Source of the DNA: Deltaproteobacteria bacterium
GTDB lineage: Bacteria > Desulfobacterota > Dissulfuribacteria > Dissulfuribacterales > DYLC01
DNA: 64,000 nt
Direction of reading: 5' to 3'
Assembly (NCBI GenBank): GCA_028695735.1
Contig: JAQVIJ010000003.1
Span: 62,001-126,000, forward strand
The stretch's first letter is position 1. The number at the start of each line of letters is the position of its first letter. Of this stretch, positions 1 through 10,786 are shown piece after piece. The notes under the pieces were generated by a model. That model made no database searches and was not told the DNA's origin. It saw nothing but the letters and a program-made list of their open reading frames with translations. Position numbers and translations under genes: made by a program.

Positions 1-267
1 GCCTTTTTCTGGCCTTTCGCAAATGCGACGGTCTGGGTTGAAAGGGAGCTTGTGGGGAGGGACGGCGCACTCTATCGCATGGATCGAGTGGTGCAATCAA
101 ACGGCGAGATTGTGGTCATGGAGTTCAAAACAGGCGAAGGCGGTGATGAAGGCGTGAAGCAGTTGAAACAATATCTTCAGGAGATGCAGGGTCTCTATGC
201 CGGAATGAAGGTCAAGGGTTGTCTCATCCATCTCATGCACCAGGAGGTTTTATGGCTGACACCATAA
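1..267 (+). CDS. AddA/UvrD-like helicase-nuclease, C-terminal fragment cut by window edge
   Basis: Frame 1 is open from the first base to a TAA at 265-267, so the gene begins upstream of the window. The visible ~88 residues carry the tail of a RecB-type PD-(D/E)XK nuclease: YRMDRVV (motif Asp) followed by VVMEFKTGE (E-x-K). That arrangement closes AddA and UvrD-fused nucleases, which process double-strand breaks together with an AddB partner. The next gene is AddB-like and overlaps this one, which supports an AddAB-type operon. The helicase part is not visible, so the assignment rests on the motif and the neighbour. Confidence 0.7.
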   Translation, partial: AFFWPFANATVWVERELVGRDGALYRMDRVVQSNGEIVVMEFKTGEGGDEGVKQLKQYLQEMQGLYAGMKVKGCLIHLMHQEVLWLTP

Positions 268-3110
268 AAATCGCCATGCAGGACTCACTGCTGGAGCATA
301 TAGCAGGGCTTTTGCTGCAGGCCGGCGGCAGGGACCTCTCCGGTTTTGTGGTGGTCTTTCCCGGCGACCGGCCCTGCCTGTATCTCAGGGAGCTTCTGAA
401 CAGACGCATTTCAGGCCCGTATCACCCGCCTCATCTCCTGAGCATAGATGCCTTGGTCACACTGCTTTCCCAACAGTATGCAGGTGGTGCAAGGCATGAT
501 GTGGAGTCCCTGGAGCTTCTGCACGGGTTGTGGCAGGTGGTAAGGGCGGTCTCGGAGGGTGTGGAGACCAGGGATGTTATGAAAGAGGTGGTGAAGGACT
601 TCGAGACCTTTTTTTTCTGGGGTATGGAGCTGCTTCAGGTGCTGAATGAGTTTGAATCCGAGGATTTTACTCCGGACTTCATAGACAGGTATGTGAATCT
701 GGCCCTGGAGGCGGACGGTTTGAGCCCTGAAGCGGCGGGTGTATGGCCCTTTTTGGGGCGGATATACGAGGAATGGCTGAACCTTTTGCAGGAACGTTCG
801 TGGTGGACACGGGGAGAGCGTTACAGATTGGCCTCGAAGCTGGAGCAGGTGGACTGGTCCTTTCTGCTTCGTTCAAACGCCGGTGGTACGCCCGTAATCT
901 ATCTCGCAGGCTTTCTGCTGCCTTCCACAGACCCCGATGCATATCAGTCTCGCACGGAGCAAAAGATATTTGATCTGCTTGTCAACAGACACGACGCAAC
1001 ATGTATCACCTACGACCGGTCTATTTCAAGGCAGCCTGAAGTCAAGGTGTATGAAGCTGTCAATTTCCATGGCCAACTGGCCATGGCGGGCCGCATTCTT
1101 CATGAAAAAAATGTGGAGAAGGACCAGGTGTCCCATGAACTGCGGGCATTCGTGCTGCCCAGTCCGGACAGGCTCATTCCGGCACTGTGCTGGCTCATGA
1201 ATGCCCAGCCTGCGCCCTTCAATGTCACCATGGGCTATCCGATGGAAAGACTGCCCCTTACGGAGCTGGTGTTTTCTGTGCTCGCTCTTGTGCAGTCCAG
1301 TATATGGAGCGCTGAAAACGCTGGTGGCATCTCCATGGGTAATCTGCTTTATCTTCCTGATTTAATTTGTCTTTTGTCTCATCCATATCTCCTTGCATAT
1401 GAAAGGTCCCTGTTGAGGGAACCGGAGTCCACCACCGGCTCGGTGTTGGAGGCCTGGATGCAGGAGAAGCGCATGTCCTTCGGAGACCCACAGGAGCTTC
1501 GAGAGGCCCTGGCCGCAGCCTCAATGGATGACTCATTTTTTGAGGCGGTTCTGAGGGTTGCAAGAGAGACAGCCTCCTCTTCGACTGTCGAAGGCCGGGC
1601 CCTCTGCCTCATCGGATTCATCAATGGGTTGTCCCAGGCCGATGTGATGCTTCAGGATGTTATGCGCGGGGCCTTCTGGCAGGACGGGAATCGAGTGCTC
1701 ATGGAATTATTGCAGGCATTGGCCCGTTCTCCCCTGAGGCAGGAAGAAATGAGCGCAGCGGGATTCAAGCGGCTTTTGAGATATCTTATGGCCGAAAGAA
1801 GACTTCCATTCAAGGGCATTCCGCTGGAAGGCTTGCAGGTTCTGGGCATTCTGGAGACACGATGCCTGAATTTCGACGAGGTATTCATCTTTGATTTGAA
1901 CGAGGGGGTATTGCCGTCGGGTATAAGGCCCAACGCCATTTTGCCGTTCTCGCTGCGCAGGGCCATGAAGCTTTCGAATGTGAACAACACCATCAGGATC
2001 GAAAGACATCATCTCCTGCGTCTGATGGCCGGGGCCAGTCGGGTACATCTTTTTTACTCGGCCTCCCAGCAGAGTGAGAGGAGCCGTTTTCTGGAGGAGA
2101 TCATATGGGAAAGGGAGAAGCAGGCGAAGAAAATCCTGGAAGACGGCATAGTTTGCAGACAGCATTTGCATATCCGGCCTGTTGAATTGGGTAGGGGCAT
2201 TGCGAGTAAATCCGATGCTGTTTTGAAGAAATTGCAAACCATTGTTTATTCGGCAAGCAGCATCAACACATATTTGAAATGTCCATATAGATTTTATGTT
2301 AAGTATTGTCTTGGAATACCTGACGATAGAAAAAGATATGAGATAGATGGAGCTGTCATAGGTAATATACTGCATGGAACACTTTATGATATGTATTCAC
2401 CATTTGTTCAACAACCTATAAACAATGATATGTTGGAGCAAATAGGAAACAGTATAGATTCATACCTTATAAAAAACATAGAAAAAATTCTGATGGAGCA
2501 GGAACGATGGAGTGTACAGATAAAACTTCTCAAGGAAATTATGAAATATCGCATTGAGGGTTTTATGAAATTTGAAAAAAATAATAATTCAGGTATGTAT
2601 ATTAAGGCATTGGAAACCACAAAAGAAAAGCAATTAACGCTTAAAAACGGGTGTAGTATAAGGATTAAGGGCAGAATAGATAGAATTCATATAAAAGATG
2701 ATGAGACATGGATTGTGGACTATAAAACAGGTAACGATGTAAAAAGTATATCTAAATATATTGATATTACATTATTTGATAGAGAAAGTTTGAAAAACAA
2801 TGTGGTTTCATTTCAGTTACCCATATATCTCTGGTTGTGTGATGAATCGAATACATATTCTCAAATCAATGCCGCATATTACAGGCTGAAAGGTCTTACG
2901 GCAAACACAGGGGATTCCAGTCCGGAGATCCGGTTTTTCGATGAAGACGGTGAAATGCAGCCTGCTATCATGAAAGAGTTCTTTTTGCCGGCATTGGACG
3001 CCATCTTTTGCGAATTGTTGAGTCAGGACACCCAGTTTACCCCTGACTTTTCCGACGCCGATTACTGCGGCTATTGCGCCTATGCGCATACCGTCTGTAA
3101 GGCCGTGTGA
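252..3110 (+). CDS. AddB-like PD-(D/E)XK nuclease, double-strand break repair
   Basis: About 952 residues. The N-terminal part looks like the degenerate helicase half of AddB. The C-terminus is a RecB-family nuclease with CPYRFYVKYC, GNILHG, IVDYKTGND and FQLPIYLWL, closed by DYCGYCAYAHTVC. The separated cysteines (one before the nuclease motifs, three at the end) match the AddB-type 4Fe-4S staple. I chose ATG 252 because AGGAGG lies 4 nt upstream; an in-frame ATG at 219 has no such site. It overlaps the AddA-like gene by 16 nt, so the two are probably co-transcribed. Bases ~2215-2875 are markedly AT-rich with AGA/ATA codons, unlike the rest of the gene. The exact subfamily within AddB-like nucleases is uncertain. 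Confidence 0.8.
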   Translation: MADTIKIAMQDSLLEHIAGLLLQAGGRDLSGFVVVFPGDRPCLYLRELLNRRISGPYHPPHLLSIDALVTLLSQQYAGGARHDVESLELLHGLWQVVRAVSEGVETRDVMKEVVKDFETFFFWGMELLQVLNEFESEDFTPDFIDRYVNLALEADGLSPEAAGVWPFLGRIYEEWLNLLQERSWWTRGERYRLASKLEQVDWSFLLRSNAGGTPVIYLAGFLLPSTDPDAYQSRTEQKIFDLLVNRHDATCITYDRSISRQPEVKVYEAVNFHGQLAMAGRILHEKNVEKDQVSHELRAFVLPSPDRLIPALCWLMNAQPAPFNVTMGYPMERLPLTELVFSVLALVQSSIWSAENAGGISMGNLLYLPDLICLLSHPYLLAYERSLLREPESTTGSVLEAWMQEKRMSFGDPQELREALAAASMDDSFFEAVLRVARETASSSTVEGRALCLIGFINGLSQADVMLQDVMRGAFWQDGNRVLMELLQALARSPLRQEEMSAAGFKRLLRYLMAERRLPFKGIPLEGLQVLGILETRCLNFDEVFIFDLNEGVLPSGIRPNAILPFSLRRAMKLSNVNNTIRIERHHLLRLMAGASRVHLFYSASQQSERSRFLEEIIWEREKQAKKILEDGIVCRQHLHIRPVELGRGIASKSDAVLKKLQTIVYSASSINTYLKCPYRFYVKYCLGIPDDRKRYEIDGAVIGNILHGTLYDMYSPFVQQPINNDMLEQIGNSIDSYLIKNIEKILMEQERWSVQIKLLKEIMKYRIEGFMKFEKNNNSGMYIKALETTKEKQLTLKNGCSIRIKGRIDRIHIKDDETWIVDYKTGNDVKSISKYIDITLFDRESLKNNVVSFQLPIYLWLCDESNTYSQINAAYYRLKGLTANTGDSSPEIRFFDEDGEMQPAIMKEFFLPALDAIFCELLSQDTQFTPDFSDADYCGYCAYAHTVCKAV

Positions 3111-3119
3111 GGTGAAGTG

Positions 3120-3614
3120 ATGAAGAGTACGTTTTGGGTGATGGCTGTCATAGCCGTGGGTTTGACCCTGCTGGTCTATAGAAAGGACCCTGCTCTGGTA
3201 TTTACAGGGCTCAAGACCGGTTTCGGCATGCTTATGGGCATAGTGCCCGCCCTTGTTTTCGGCTTCTGGATAGCCGGCATGATCACCGTGATAATGCCCA
3301 CCGAGCTTTTGACTCGCCTGCTGGGCGAGGAGTCAGGGCTTAAGGGGCTTTTGATCGCCACGGTAGGCGGCATGCTCACTCCAGGCGGGCCGTTCGTTCA
3401 GTTTCCCATCGTCAATGCCCTGCTGCAACAGGGGGCGGCGGTTGCACCTGTGGTGACATACCTTTCTGCCTGGGCGCTCATGGGCATCAATCGTTTTCTG
3501 GTCTATGAGGTGCCGCTTTTGGGCTGGAAACTGGCCGTGACGCGCATTCTGGCGTCTTTGGCCTTTCCAGCCCTTATCGGGTTATTGACCAAGGTGATTT
3601 GGAGCAGACTATAA
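3120..3614 (+). CDS. Small permease of the DUF318/YraQ type
   Basis: A 164-residue protein with about four or five membrane segments. It includes a Gly-rich segment with GGMLTPGGPFVQFPI, the signature I associate with DUF318 permeases (YraQ, ArsP relatives). It is about half the length of the full-size family, resembling the half-size versions that may pair. The substrate is unknown. ATG 3120 is chosen over GTG 3117 because GAGGTG ends 5 nt before it. The gene begins 9 nt after the AddB-like stop, so it is probably in the same transcript without an obvious functional link. Confidence 0.65.
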   Translation: MKSTFWVMAVIAVGLTLLVYRKDPALVFTGLKTGFGMLMGIVPALVFGFWIAGMITVIMPTELLTRLLGEESGLKGLLIATVGGMLTPGGPFVQFPIVNALLQQGAAVAPVVTYLSAWALMGINRFLVYEVPLLGWKLAVTRILASLAFPALIGLLTKVIWSRL

Positions 3615-3633
3615 TTCGATGAAAATCCCGATG

Positions 3634-4899
<1,266 letters not shown>

Positions 4900-6054
4900 C
4901 TAAAATCCTGCCTGATCTTTAAGTGTTTCCACCATATCCAGTTGTTCCCATGTAAACTCCGGTTCCATTCTGCCGAAATGACCATAGGCCGCAGTCTTTT
5001 TGAATATGGGGCGTCTGAGGTTCAGACGTTCGATTATATCCCTGGGTTTGAAGCTGAAGTTTTTTTCAATGAGTTCCACTATGCGGTCCTGCGAAATCTT
5101 TTCAGTGCCATAGGTGCGCACATTGATGGCCAGGGGACGGGTCACGCCTATGGCATAGGCCACCTGCACCTCGCACTCATCAGCCAGCCCTGCTGCCACT
5201 ATATTCTTGGCCACATAGCGGGCCATGTAGGAGGGAGAGCGGTCAACCTTCGTGGGGTCCTTTCCCGAAAATGCGCCTCCACCGTGGTGGCCTCTGCCGC
5301 CGTATGTGTCCACAATGATCTTGCGGCCTGTCACGCCGCAGTCTGCAAGGGGTCCGCCCACCACGAATCTTCCTGTGCTGTTGATGAAGAATTCGGTGCC
5401 TGCGGTGAGGTGTTCCGGGGCCACGATTTTTTTGATGACCTCTTCGATGATGGCTTCTCTTACCTCTTTTTCATGTACATACGGCTCGTGCTGTGCAGCC
5501 ACTACTATGGATTGGGCTGCAACAGGCCGTCTGTCTTCATAGCGGATGGTGACCTGGGTCTTGCCGTCAGGCCTTAAAAAGGGCAGTGTGCCGTTTTTTC
5601 TGACCTCTGCCAGGCGTTTAGCAAGCTTATGTGCGTACCAGATGGGCATGGGCATGTAGTCCGGAGTTTCGTTGGAGGCGTAGCCGAACATGAGCCCCTG
5701 GTCGCCTGCCCCGATGTCTCCGTCCCTGTCCACACCCATGGCGATGTCCGAGGACTGCTTGTCGATGCTGGTGAGTACAGCGCAGGTCTGCCAGTCAAAT
5801 CCCATACTGGAATCCGTGTAGCCGATCTCCTTGATGGTGCCTCTGACCACCTGAGGCATGTCAACCCAGCAAGAGGTGGTTATCTCGCCGGCGATAAGGG
5901 CAAGGCCGGTGGTGACCATGGTCTCGCAGGCTACCCTTGCATAGGGGTCTTCCTTGAGGATGGCATCTAAAATAGCATCGGAGATCTGGTCCGCTACCTT
6001 GTCTGGGTGGCCTTCGGTGACTGATTCGGAGGTGAAAAGAAAATTGGGCATCAT
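4900..6054 (-). CDS. metK: S-adenosylmethionine synthetase
   Basis: 384 residues, the normal length. It makes SAM from methionine and ATP in the cytoplasm. It opens with [13 protein letters not shown] and carries [12 protein letters not shown], the [22 protein letters not shown] loop region and the C-terminal YGHFGR. The first of two adjacent ATGs is taken as the start because AGGAG lies 9 nt upstream of it. It is the first gene of the metK-ahcY operon. The leader, read on the minus strand from 6345 to 6055, holds two repeats (6095-6227 and 6221-6267), and I saw no SAM or SAH riboswitch consensus there. Confidence 0.98.
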   Translation of the reverse strand: MMPNFLFTSESVTEGHPDKVADQISDAILDAILKEDPYARVACETMVTTGLALIAGEITTSCWVDMPQVVRGTIKEIGYTDSSMGFDWQTCAVLTSIDKQSSDIAMGVDRDGDIGAGDQGLMFGYASNETPDYMPMPIWYAHKLAKRLAEVRKNGTLPFLRPDGKTQVTIRYEDRRPVAAQSIVVAAQHEPYVHEKEVREAIIEEVIKKIVAPEHLTAGTEFFINSTGRFVVGGPLADCGVTGRKIIVDTYGGRGHHGGGAFSGKDPTKVDRSPSYMARYVAKNIVAAGLADECEVQVAYAIGVTRPLAINVRTYGTEKISQDRIVELIEKNFSFKPRDIIERLNLRRPIFKKTAAYGHFGRMEPEFTWEQLDMVETLKDQAGF

Positions 6055-6094
6055 GGCGTGTTTCTCCTGAAATATGGATGTATGATAGATATAA

Positions 6095-6227
6095 GTGAAC
6101 CTCTACGAAATTGCCCTTTCGCCCGATAGCTGTGTTGCCCGCCGGTGAAAATGCTCACAGACCTGTCTGCGTGCAATGCACAGGCAGGCAGGGAGCGAAC
6201 GAAGATTCTAATTTCGTATAGGTTCCC
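6095..6227 (+). repeat. MITE-like inverted-repeat element, copy 1
   Basis: About 133 bp bounded by imperfect terminal inverted repeats: left GTGAACCTCTACGAAATTGC (6095-6114), right TAATTTCGTATAGGTTCCC (6209-6227), matching at 16 of 18 aligned positions. Inside at 6162-6191 is the hairpin-prone core beginning CCTGTCTGCGTGCAATGCAC. Related copies lie at 31200-31358, 62957-63026 (reverse) and 10086-10172 (short). It encodes no convincing protein and sits in the metK leader. Confidence 0.75.
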
Positions 6228-6267
6228 TTTAATATAAGACGGTAATGGTTTATTTTCCACTGGAACC
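6221..6267 (+). repeat. Short palindrome-bounded repeat element, copy A
   Basis: GGTTCC (6221-6226) and GGAACC (6262-6267) flank a ~35-nt segment beginning CTTTAATATAAGACGGTAAT. The same segment, with one A/G difference, recurs at 56599-56646, again between an inverted repeat. Its left arm overlaps the right end of the MITE-like element. Confidence 0.65.
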
Positions 6268-6312
6268 CGTAAAACCGGATGGTGGCCGGTCAATTGGCAA
6301 ATGTGGCCTATT

Positions 6313-6341
6313 TTGAAAGCCATGATATAAGATAATATATT
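6313..6341 (+). promoter_or_regulatory. Sigma-70-type promoter for the glycosyltransferase operon
   Basis: TTGAAA (6313-6318), a 17-nt spacer, then TATATT (6336-6341): 10 of 12 consensus positions. It lies 31 nt before the glycosyltransferase ATG. The region is AT-rich, so a chance match cannot be excluded. Confidence 0.5.
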
Positions 6342-6372
6342 AATTATGTCAATTACAAATCGAGAGACCAAT

Positions 6373-7482
6373 ATGCGTGTAATTCATGTCTTGCATTCTC
6401 ATGGCGTTGGGGGTGCTGAGCGGCATGCTTTTTGGCTTTTGACAGCCCTGCGTGACGCCGGGCATGAAGCAATCTATGCCGGTCCACAGGATTCATGGCT
6501 TGCTGAACACCTTTCTTTGGAAAAAATTCCTGTTTTTCATGTGCCGATGCACGGTTTTTTTGATATTTTTTCCATGTTCAAATTGGGATTATTGGCTCGA
6601 TACTTGCGAGCTGATCTCATCCATGGTCATTTGACTCGTGGCGCTCATTATGCTGCTATTGCGGCTCGTCTGAGCGGATGCCCAGCAGTAGCTACTGCAC
6701 ATGCCACCAATGCTGCGAAACATTTTGGCGGGGTGTCTAAAATTATTGCTGTGTCTTCGGCAGTTGCAGAATTTTTGAAAGATCAGGCTTATCCATCTGA
6801 CCGGATCATTACTATTTTGAATGCAGTGCCGATGCCGATGATCGAAAAAGACAGTGCGAGAAAGGCCATGCGCAAACAACTCGCTTTGCATGAGAATGAG
6901 ATAGCTATCGGTATGGTTGCGCGGTTTGTGGCAGACAAGGGTCACGATGTACTGTTAAATGCCTTGTCACAGTTGTCTATAGACCCACGTGCACCACAAA
7001 ACTGGCGGCTTTTTTTTGCGGGCTCCTACAGTACAGATTGGGGCCGGAGAATGCAGGCTTTGTCCATCAGTCTTGGACTGAAAGGCCGTGTGACTTTTCT
7101 TGGGGAGATTGAAGATGTGCAGGGCCTTTTGCCGGCCATGGATATTCTCGTGGCGCCATCCCGTCGTGAATCTTTTGGTCTGGCATTGGTAGAGGGAATG
7201 GCCGTAGGCATCCCTGTGATATCTGCACGAGTAGGTGGTGTGCCTGAGGTCGTTGAGGACGGCATCACAGGGTTGTTGACGCCTGCAGAAGATGTTATTG
7301 CCTTGAAACTGGCCATTCAGCAATTACTCGGCGATGATGCGTTGCGGCAATCCATGGGGCAGGCAGGTTATTTGCGTTTCAAAGCGCACTTTTCTCTGAA
7401 TCGGTTATGCAGGGATATTTTAGCCCTTTATGATGATGTTATAACGGAAAAGCGTAAAGGGAGCCCTGAAGAAAAAGAATGA
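6373..7482 (+). CDS. Glycosyltransferase, GT4-like
   Basis: 369 residues from ATG 6373 (weak GAGAG upstream). An in-frame ATG at 6346 would add nine residues but has no ribosome site and falls at the promoter. The fold is GT-B with two Rossmann halves: N-terminal GVGGAERHAFWLL and HGHLTRGAHYAA, C-terminal GMVARFVADKGHDVLL, APSRRESFGLALVEGMA and GGVPEVVEDGITGLL. The E-x7-E type motif in the second half binds the nucleotide sugar. It likely builds a cell-surface polysaccharide, with donor and acceptor unknown. It overlaps the deacetylase gene by ATGA, so the two probably act together. Confidence 0.85.
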   Translation: MRVIHVLHSHGVGGAERHAFWLLTALRDAGHEAIYAGPQDSWLAEHLSLEKIPVFHVPMHGFFDIFSMFKLGLLARYLRADLIHGHLTRGAHYAAIAARLSGCPAVATAHATNAAKHFGGVSKIIAVSSAVAEFLKDQAYPSDRIITILNAVPMPMIEKDSARKAMRKQLALHENEIAIGMVARFVADKGHDVLLNALSQLSIDPRAPQNWRLFFAGSYSTDWGRRMQALSISLGLKGRVTFLGEIEDVQGLLPAMDILVAPSRRESFGLALVEGMAVGIPVISARVGGVPEVVEDGITGLLTPAEDVIALKLAIQQLLGDDALRQSMGQAGYLRFKAHFSLNRLCRDILALYDDVITEKRKGSPEEKE

Positions 7483-8249
7483 TGATCACTGGCATAAATA
7501 TCCTTATGTATCACCAGGTCGGGCGTTTTGAGCCCATGCGCCTGCATCGCGCCAGTTTTTGTGATGTCGGGCGTTTTTCAGCCCAGATGGCCATGTTGAA
7601 GTACCTGCGTTTCAACATCCTCGACATTGATACAGCATCGGCTTGTCTGCGTGGAGAGCTGGCTATCCCCCCTCGCGCCGTGGTTCTGACATTTGACGAT
7701 GCCTATGTAAATTTTCTGGAATATGCCTTGCCAGTCCTGCGGCGATACGGTTTTCCTGCGGTGGTATATGCAATTGCCGGCAAACTTGGTGGCGTGGCTG
7801 ATTGGTATTTATCAGACGGCATGAAGACGCCGCCACTGATGGATGAGGCGCAGTTGCGGGAGCTGCTGCGGCATGACATTGCAGTAGGTGCGCATGGTCT
7901 TACTCATAGAGGTTTGGCAGGGCTGCCTCAGGATATTTTGAAGCAGGAGATACTGCATAGCCGTACCATCCTTGAACAGAAAATCGGGGCGCCCGTGAGG
8001 CATTTTTGTTATCCATACGGCAGTCATGATCTTCCTGCGATGCGGGCCGTTCGTGATGCCGGTTTTGTAAGCGCCGTTACCTGTGAGCGTGGTCTTGCTG
8101 ACATGCAGAGCGATCCCTTGGCCTTGCCCAGAAAAGCTATATCATTCGGTGATGATTTGGCCGGCTTTGCCTGGAAATTGTTTTTGAAAAACAAACCCAA
8201 ACATCCATTGTTGAGGCTTGATGGTGCTGTTTCCAAAAAATCAGCCTGA
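7479..8249 (+). CDS. Polysaccharide deacetylase family protein (NodB domain)
   Basis: 256 residues, with ATGATG at the start overlapping the stop of the glycosyltransferase. NodB-homology motifs are visible: TFDDAY (catalytic base and metal Asp), HGLTH (H-x3-H metal pair) and CYPYGSHD. Such enzymes remove N-acetyl groups from polysaccharide amino sugars. There is no clear signal peptide, so it may act at the cytoplasmic face on a lipid-linked intermediate. Substrate unknown. The C-terminus LKNKPKHPLLRLDG is basic. Confidence 0.85.
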   Translation: MMITGINILMYHQVGRFEPMRLHRASFCDVGRFSAQMAMLKYLRFNILDIDTASACLRGELAIPPRAVVLTFDDAYVNFLEYALPVLRRYGFPAVVYAIAGKLGGVADWYLSDGMKTPPLMDEAQLRELLRHDIAVGAHGLTHRGLAGLPQDILKQEILHSRTILEQKIGAPVRHFCYPYGSHDLPAMRAVRDAGFVSAVTCERGLADMQSDPLALPRKAISFGDDLAGFAWKLFLKNKPKHPLLRLDGAVSKKSA

Positions 8250-8336
8250 TTGTAACGGGTTGTAATCGGGTCGTATTGTCAGATAATTTTTGAACTATCT
8301 ATGAATATTCAATGAATGGCGGTAAGATATAAAAAG

Positions 8337-8370
8337 TTCCCAAAATTGTTCTTTCCCTGATTTTTGGGAA
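8337..8370. promoter_or_regulatory. Inverted repeat in the ilvD leader
   Basis: TTCCCAAAA (8337-8345) and TTTTGGGAA (8362-8370) form a perfect 9-bp stem with a 16-nt loop, 41 nt before the ilvD ATG. No T-run follows directly, so it is not a simple terminator. It could be an operator or leader hairpin. The rest of 8250-8410 is AT-rich and shows nothing else I recognise. Confidence 0.4.
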
Positions 8371-8410
8371 ATCCCTTGTGCAGCCAAAAAGTTTATAAGA
8401 GGAGATGTTT

Positions 8411-10072
8411 ATGAGAAGCGATCAAATGAAGAAGGGGTTGGAAAGGGCGCCGCACAGGTCCCTTTTTAAGGCAATGGGTTATACTGACGAGGAGCTGAAC
8501 AGGCCTTTAATAGGAGTGGTCAATTCCTTCAATGAGGTCATTCCAGGCCATATACACCTGCGGCAGATAGTGGAGGCCGTGAAGGCCGGCATTCGTATGG
8601 CAGGCGGCACCCCCATGGAATTCGGTTGTATCGGCGTGTGTGACGGCATAGCCATGAACCACCTCGGCATGCGCTATTCCCTGGCCAGCCGGGAGCTGAT
8701 AGCCGATTCAGTGGAGGTCATGGCCCAAGGCCATCCCTTTGACGGCCTGGTGATGGTGCCGAACTGCGACAAAATCATTCCGGGTATGCTCATGGCCATG
8801 CTGCGTCTCAATATCCCTGCCATAGCCATAAGCGGCGGCCCCATGCTCACCGGCACATGGAAGGGGAAAAAGGTCAATCTCATCACGGTATTTGAGGGCA
8901 TAGGCCGAGTAAAACGCGGGGATATGAGCCTTGAAGAGATGCAGGAGCTGGAGGACGAGGCCTGCCCCACCTGTGGTTCCTGCGCCGGCATGTTTACTGC
9001 CAACTCCATGAACTGCCTCACAGAGGCCCTTGGCCTGTCTCTGCCTGGAAGCGGCACCATCCCTGCCGTGTCCGCCGCCCGCTATCGTCTGGCCAAGATG
9101 GCCGGCATGAAGGCCGTGGAACTGGTGCAAAAGGGCGTAACCCCCCGCAGCATCGCCACGCCGGAGGCATTCAAAAATGCCATTGCAGTGGACATGGCCC
9201 TGGGCTGCTCCACCAATACCACGCTTCATGTGCCAGCCATAGCCCATGAGGCCGGTATAGACCTTTCACTTTCTGTCTTCAATGAGATGAGCGAGAAGAC
9301 GCCCCATGTGTGCAGCCTGATTCCCGGCGGCCCTCACAGCCTGGCGGAACTCCATGAGGCGGGCGGCATACAGGGGGTCATGAAGGAGCTCTCCAATCTG
9401 GAGCTTTTGAACCTGGAATGCCTTACTGTTTCAGGCAAGACCGTAAGGGAACAGATAGGCGCAGTAAAGACCATCGGCCGGGATGTGATTCGTCCTGTGT
9501 CGAATCCATATCACAAGCAGGGGGGGATAGCTGTTCTTTATGGCAATTTGGCCCCGGAAGGCGCTGTAGTGAAGCAGTCTGCCGTTGCCGAAGAGATGTT
9601 GCGCCATACAGGGCCTGCCCGTATCTTCGAATCGGAGAGTGAGGCATATGACGCCATTTTAGGCGGCGGAATACGGCCCGGGGATGTGATAGTGATTTGC
9701 TATGAGGGCCCCAAGGGCGGGCCTGGAATGCCTGAGATGCTCTCTCCCACCGCTGCGGTCATAGGTATGGGCTTGGGCAAAGAGGTGGCCCTTATCACAG
9801 ACGGCCGGTTCAGTGGAGGCACTCAGGGCGCTGCCATCGGACATGTTTCGCCGGAGGCTGCAAGCGGCGGACCCATCGGCCTGGTGCAGGAGGGAGACCT
9901 CATAGAGATCGATATTCCAGCAAAGAAATTGAACCTGTTGGTGGATGAGGCGGAGTTGCAGCGGAGAAGGCAGGCGCAGAGGCCGTTTGTGCCGAAGATT
10001 ACGACAGGTTATCTGGCCAGATACGCAAAATTGGTGGAAAGCGGCGCAAAGGGTGCTATTTTGCGCGATTAA
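8411..10072 (+). CDS. ilvD: Dihydroxy-acid dehydratase
   Basis: 553 residues. It dehydrates 2,3-dihydroxy-isovalerate and -methylvalerate to the 2-keto acids of valine, leucine and isoleucine synthesis. Iron-sulfur and Mg motifs are clear: [38 protein letters not shown], and the C-terminal [22 protein letters not shown] 8411 is preferred to in-frame ATG 8405 because AGGAG ends at 8404, giving 6-nt spacing. It stands apart from other ilv genes here; ilvE is at 45503. A possible leader hairpin lies upstream. Confidence 0.97.
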   Translation: MRSDQMKKGLERAPHRSLFKAMGYTDEELNRPLIGVVNSFNEVIPGHIHLRQIVEAVKAGIRMAGGTPMEFGCIGVCDGIAMNHLGMRYSLASRELIADSVEVMAQGHPFDGLVMVPNCDKIIPGMLMAMLRLNIPAIAISGGPMLTGTWKGKKVNLITVFEGIGRVKRGDMSLEEMQELEDEACPTCGSCAGMFTANSMNCLTEALGLSLPGSGTIPAVSAARYRLAKMAGMKAVELVQKGVTPRSIATPEAFKNAIAVDMALGCSTNTTLHVPAIAHEAGIDLSLSVFNEMSEKTPHVCSLIPGGPHSLAELHEAGGIQGVMKELSNLELLNLECLTVSGKTVREQIGAVKTIGRDVIRPVSNPYHKQGGIAVLYGNLAPEGAVVKQSAVAEEMLRHTGPARIFESESEAYDAILGGGIRPGDVIVICYEGPKGGPGMPEMLSPTAAVIGMGLGKEVALITDGRFSGGTQGAAIGHVSPEAASGGPIGLVQEGDLIEIDIPAKKLNLLVDEAELQRRRQAQRPFVPKITTGYLARYAKLVESGAKGAILRD

Positions 10073-10085
10073 AGGTTCTCTGAAG

Positions 10086-10172
10086 GGGGCCTTGAAAAAT
10101 TGGGATTTTCGTTTGAGAACAAGGCGCGAGGATGCGTGATGTAAGGGCGAAAAGGCAATTTTGCAAGACCCC
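10086..10172 (+). repeat. MITE-like element, short internally deleted copy
   Basis: 87 bp between ilvD and hisB. Left GGGGCCTTGAAAAATTG (10086-10102) and right CAATTTTGCAAGACCCC (10156-10172) are inverted repeats matching at 15 of 17 positions. The interior shares AACAAGGCGCGA with the reverse of copy 2 (31200-31358) but lacks the CCTGTCTGCGTGC hairpin core. Confidence 0.65.
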
Positions 10173-10189
10173 ATAAAAAAGGAGCAGAT

Positions 10190-10786
10190 GTGATAGAGAC
10201 ACAACCCATTGAAATAAGACGTTCCACTGCTGAAACCGATATTCAGCTGCATCTGGGGCTCATGGGCGAGGGCAGGGCCTCTATTCAGACTGGTATAGGT
10301 TTTCTGGATCACATGTTGACCCTCTGGACAGTGCATGGTCTGTTCGACCTTTCCATTCACGCCACAGGGGACCTGCATGTGGATTTTCATCACACAGTGG
10401 AGGATATAGGCATCTGTCTGGGGCAGGCCTTTCGACAGGCTGTGGGAACAGCTGCTGGTCTGCGTCGATACGGGAGCTTCTCGGTGCCCATGGATGAGGC
10501 CCTGGCCCATGTGCATGTGGATATCTCCAATCGGCCCTATCTGGTGTTTCACGCCCAATTCCCAGTGCACAGAATCGGGGAGTTCGATGTGGAGCTTGTG
10601 GAGGAGTTTATGAGGGCGTTTGTGCTGCACAGCGGCATCACCCTGCATGTGAACGTAGAGTATGGCAAAAACGGCCATCACATGGTAGAAGCTGTGTTTA
10701 AGGCCATGGCGCGAGCCTTGTCCCTGGCGGTTTCTCCGGAACCGCGGCTTCAAAATCGGGTTTTTTCCAGTAAAGGGGTGTTATGA
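10190..10786 (+). CDS. hisB: Imidazoleglycerol-phosphate dehydratase
   Basis: 198 residues, the monofunctional form without the phosphatase domain. It catalyses the sixth step of histidine synthesis. The manganese-binding repeats show as GIGFLDHML, DFHHTVEDIG, and the second-half HSGITLHV and GKNGHHMVEA. It starts at GTG 10190 with AGGAG 6-10 nt upstream. Other his genes (hisI, hisG) are nearly 50 kb away, so the pathway is not in one operon. It overlaps the following lipoprotein gene by ATGA. Confidence 0.96.
   Translation: MIETQPIEIRRSTAETDIQLHLGLMGEGRASIQTGIGFLDHMLTLWTVHGLFDLSIHATGDLHVDFHHTVEDIGICLGQAFRQAVGTAAGLRRYGSFSVPMDEALAHVHVDISNRPYLVFHAQFPVHRIGEFDVELVEEFMRAFVLHSGITLHVNVEYGKNGHHMVEAVFKAMARALSLAVSPEPRLQNRVFSSKGVL

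Noticed and set aside
219-251. ATG 219 as the start of the AddB-like gene
   Set aside because: ATG 252 has AGGAGG directly upstream, while 219 has no ribosome site.
1707-2375. A 222-residue minus-strand ORF within the AddB-like gene
   Set aside because: It lies opposite a well-supported coding region and shows no recognisable motif.
6055-6345. A SAM or SAH riboswitch in the metK-ahcY leader
   Set aside because: No consensus core could be seen; the leader is mostly repeat sequence.
6051-6371. A 106-residue minus-strand ORF upstream of metK
   Set aside because: It is made of the MITE-like element and the small repeat. A similar NKPLxSYIKGNL stretch appears at 56599-56646 only because the repeat recurs.
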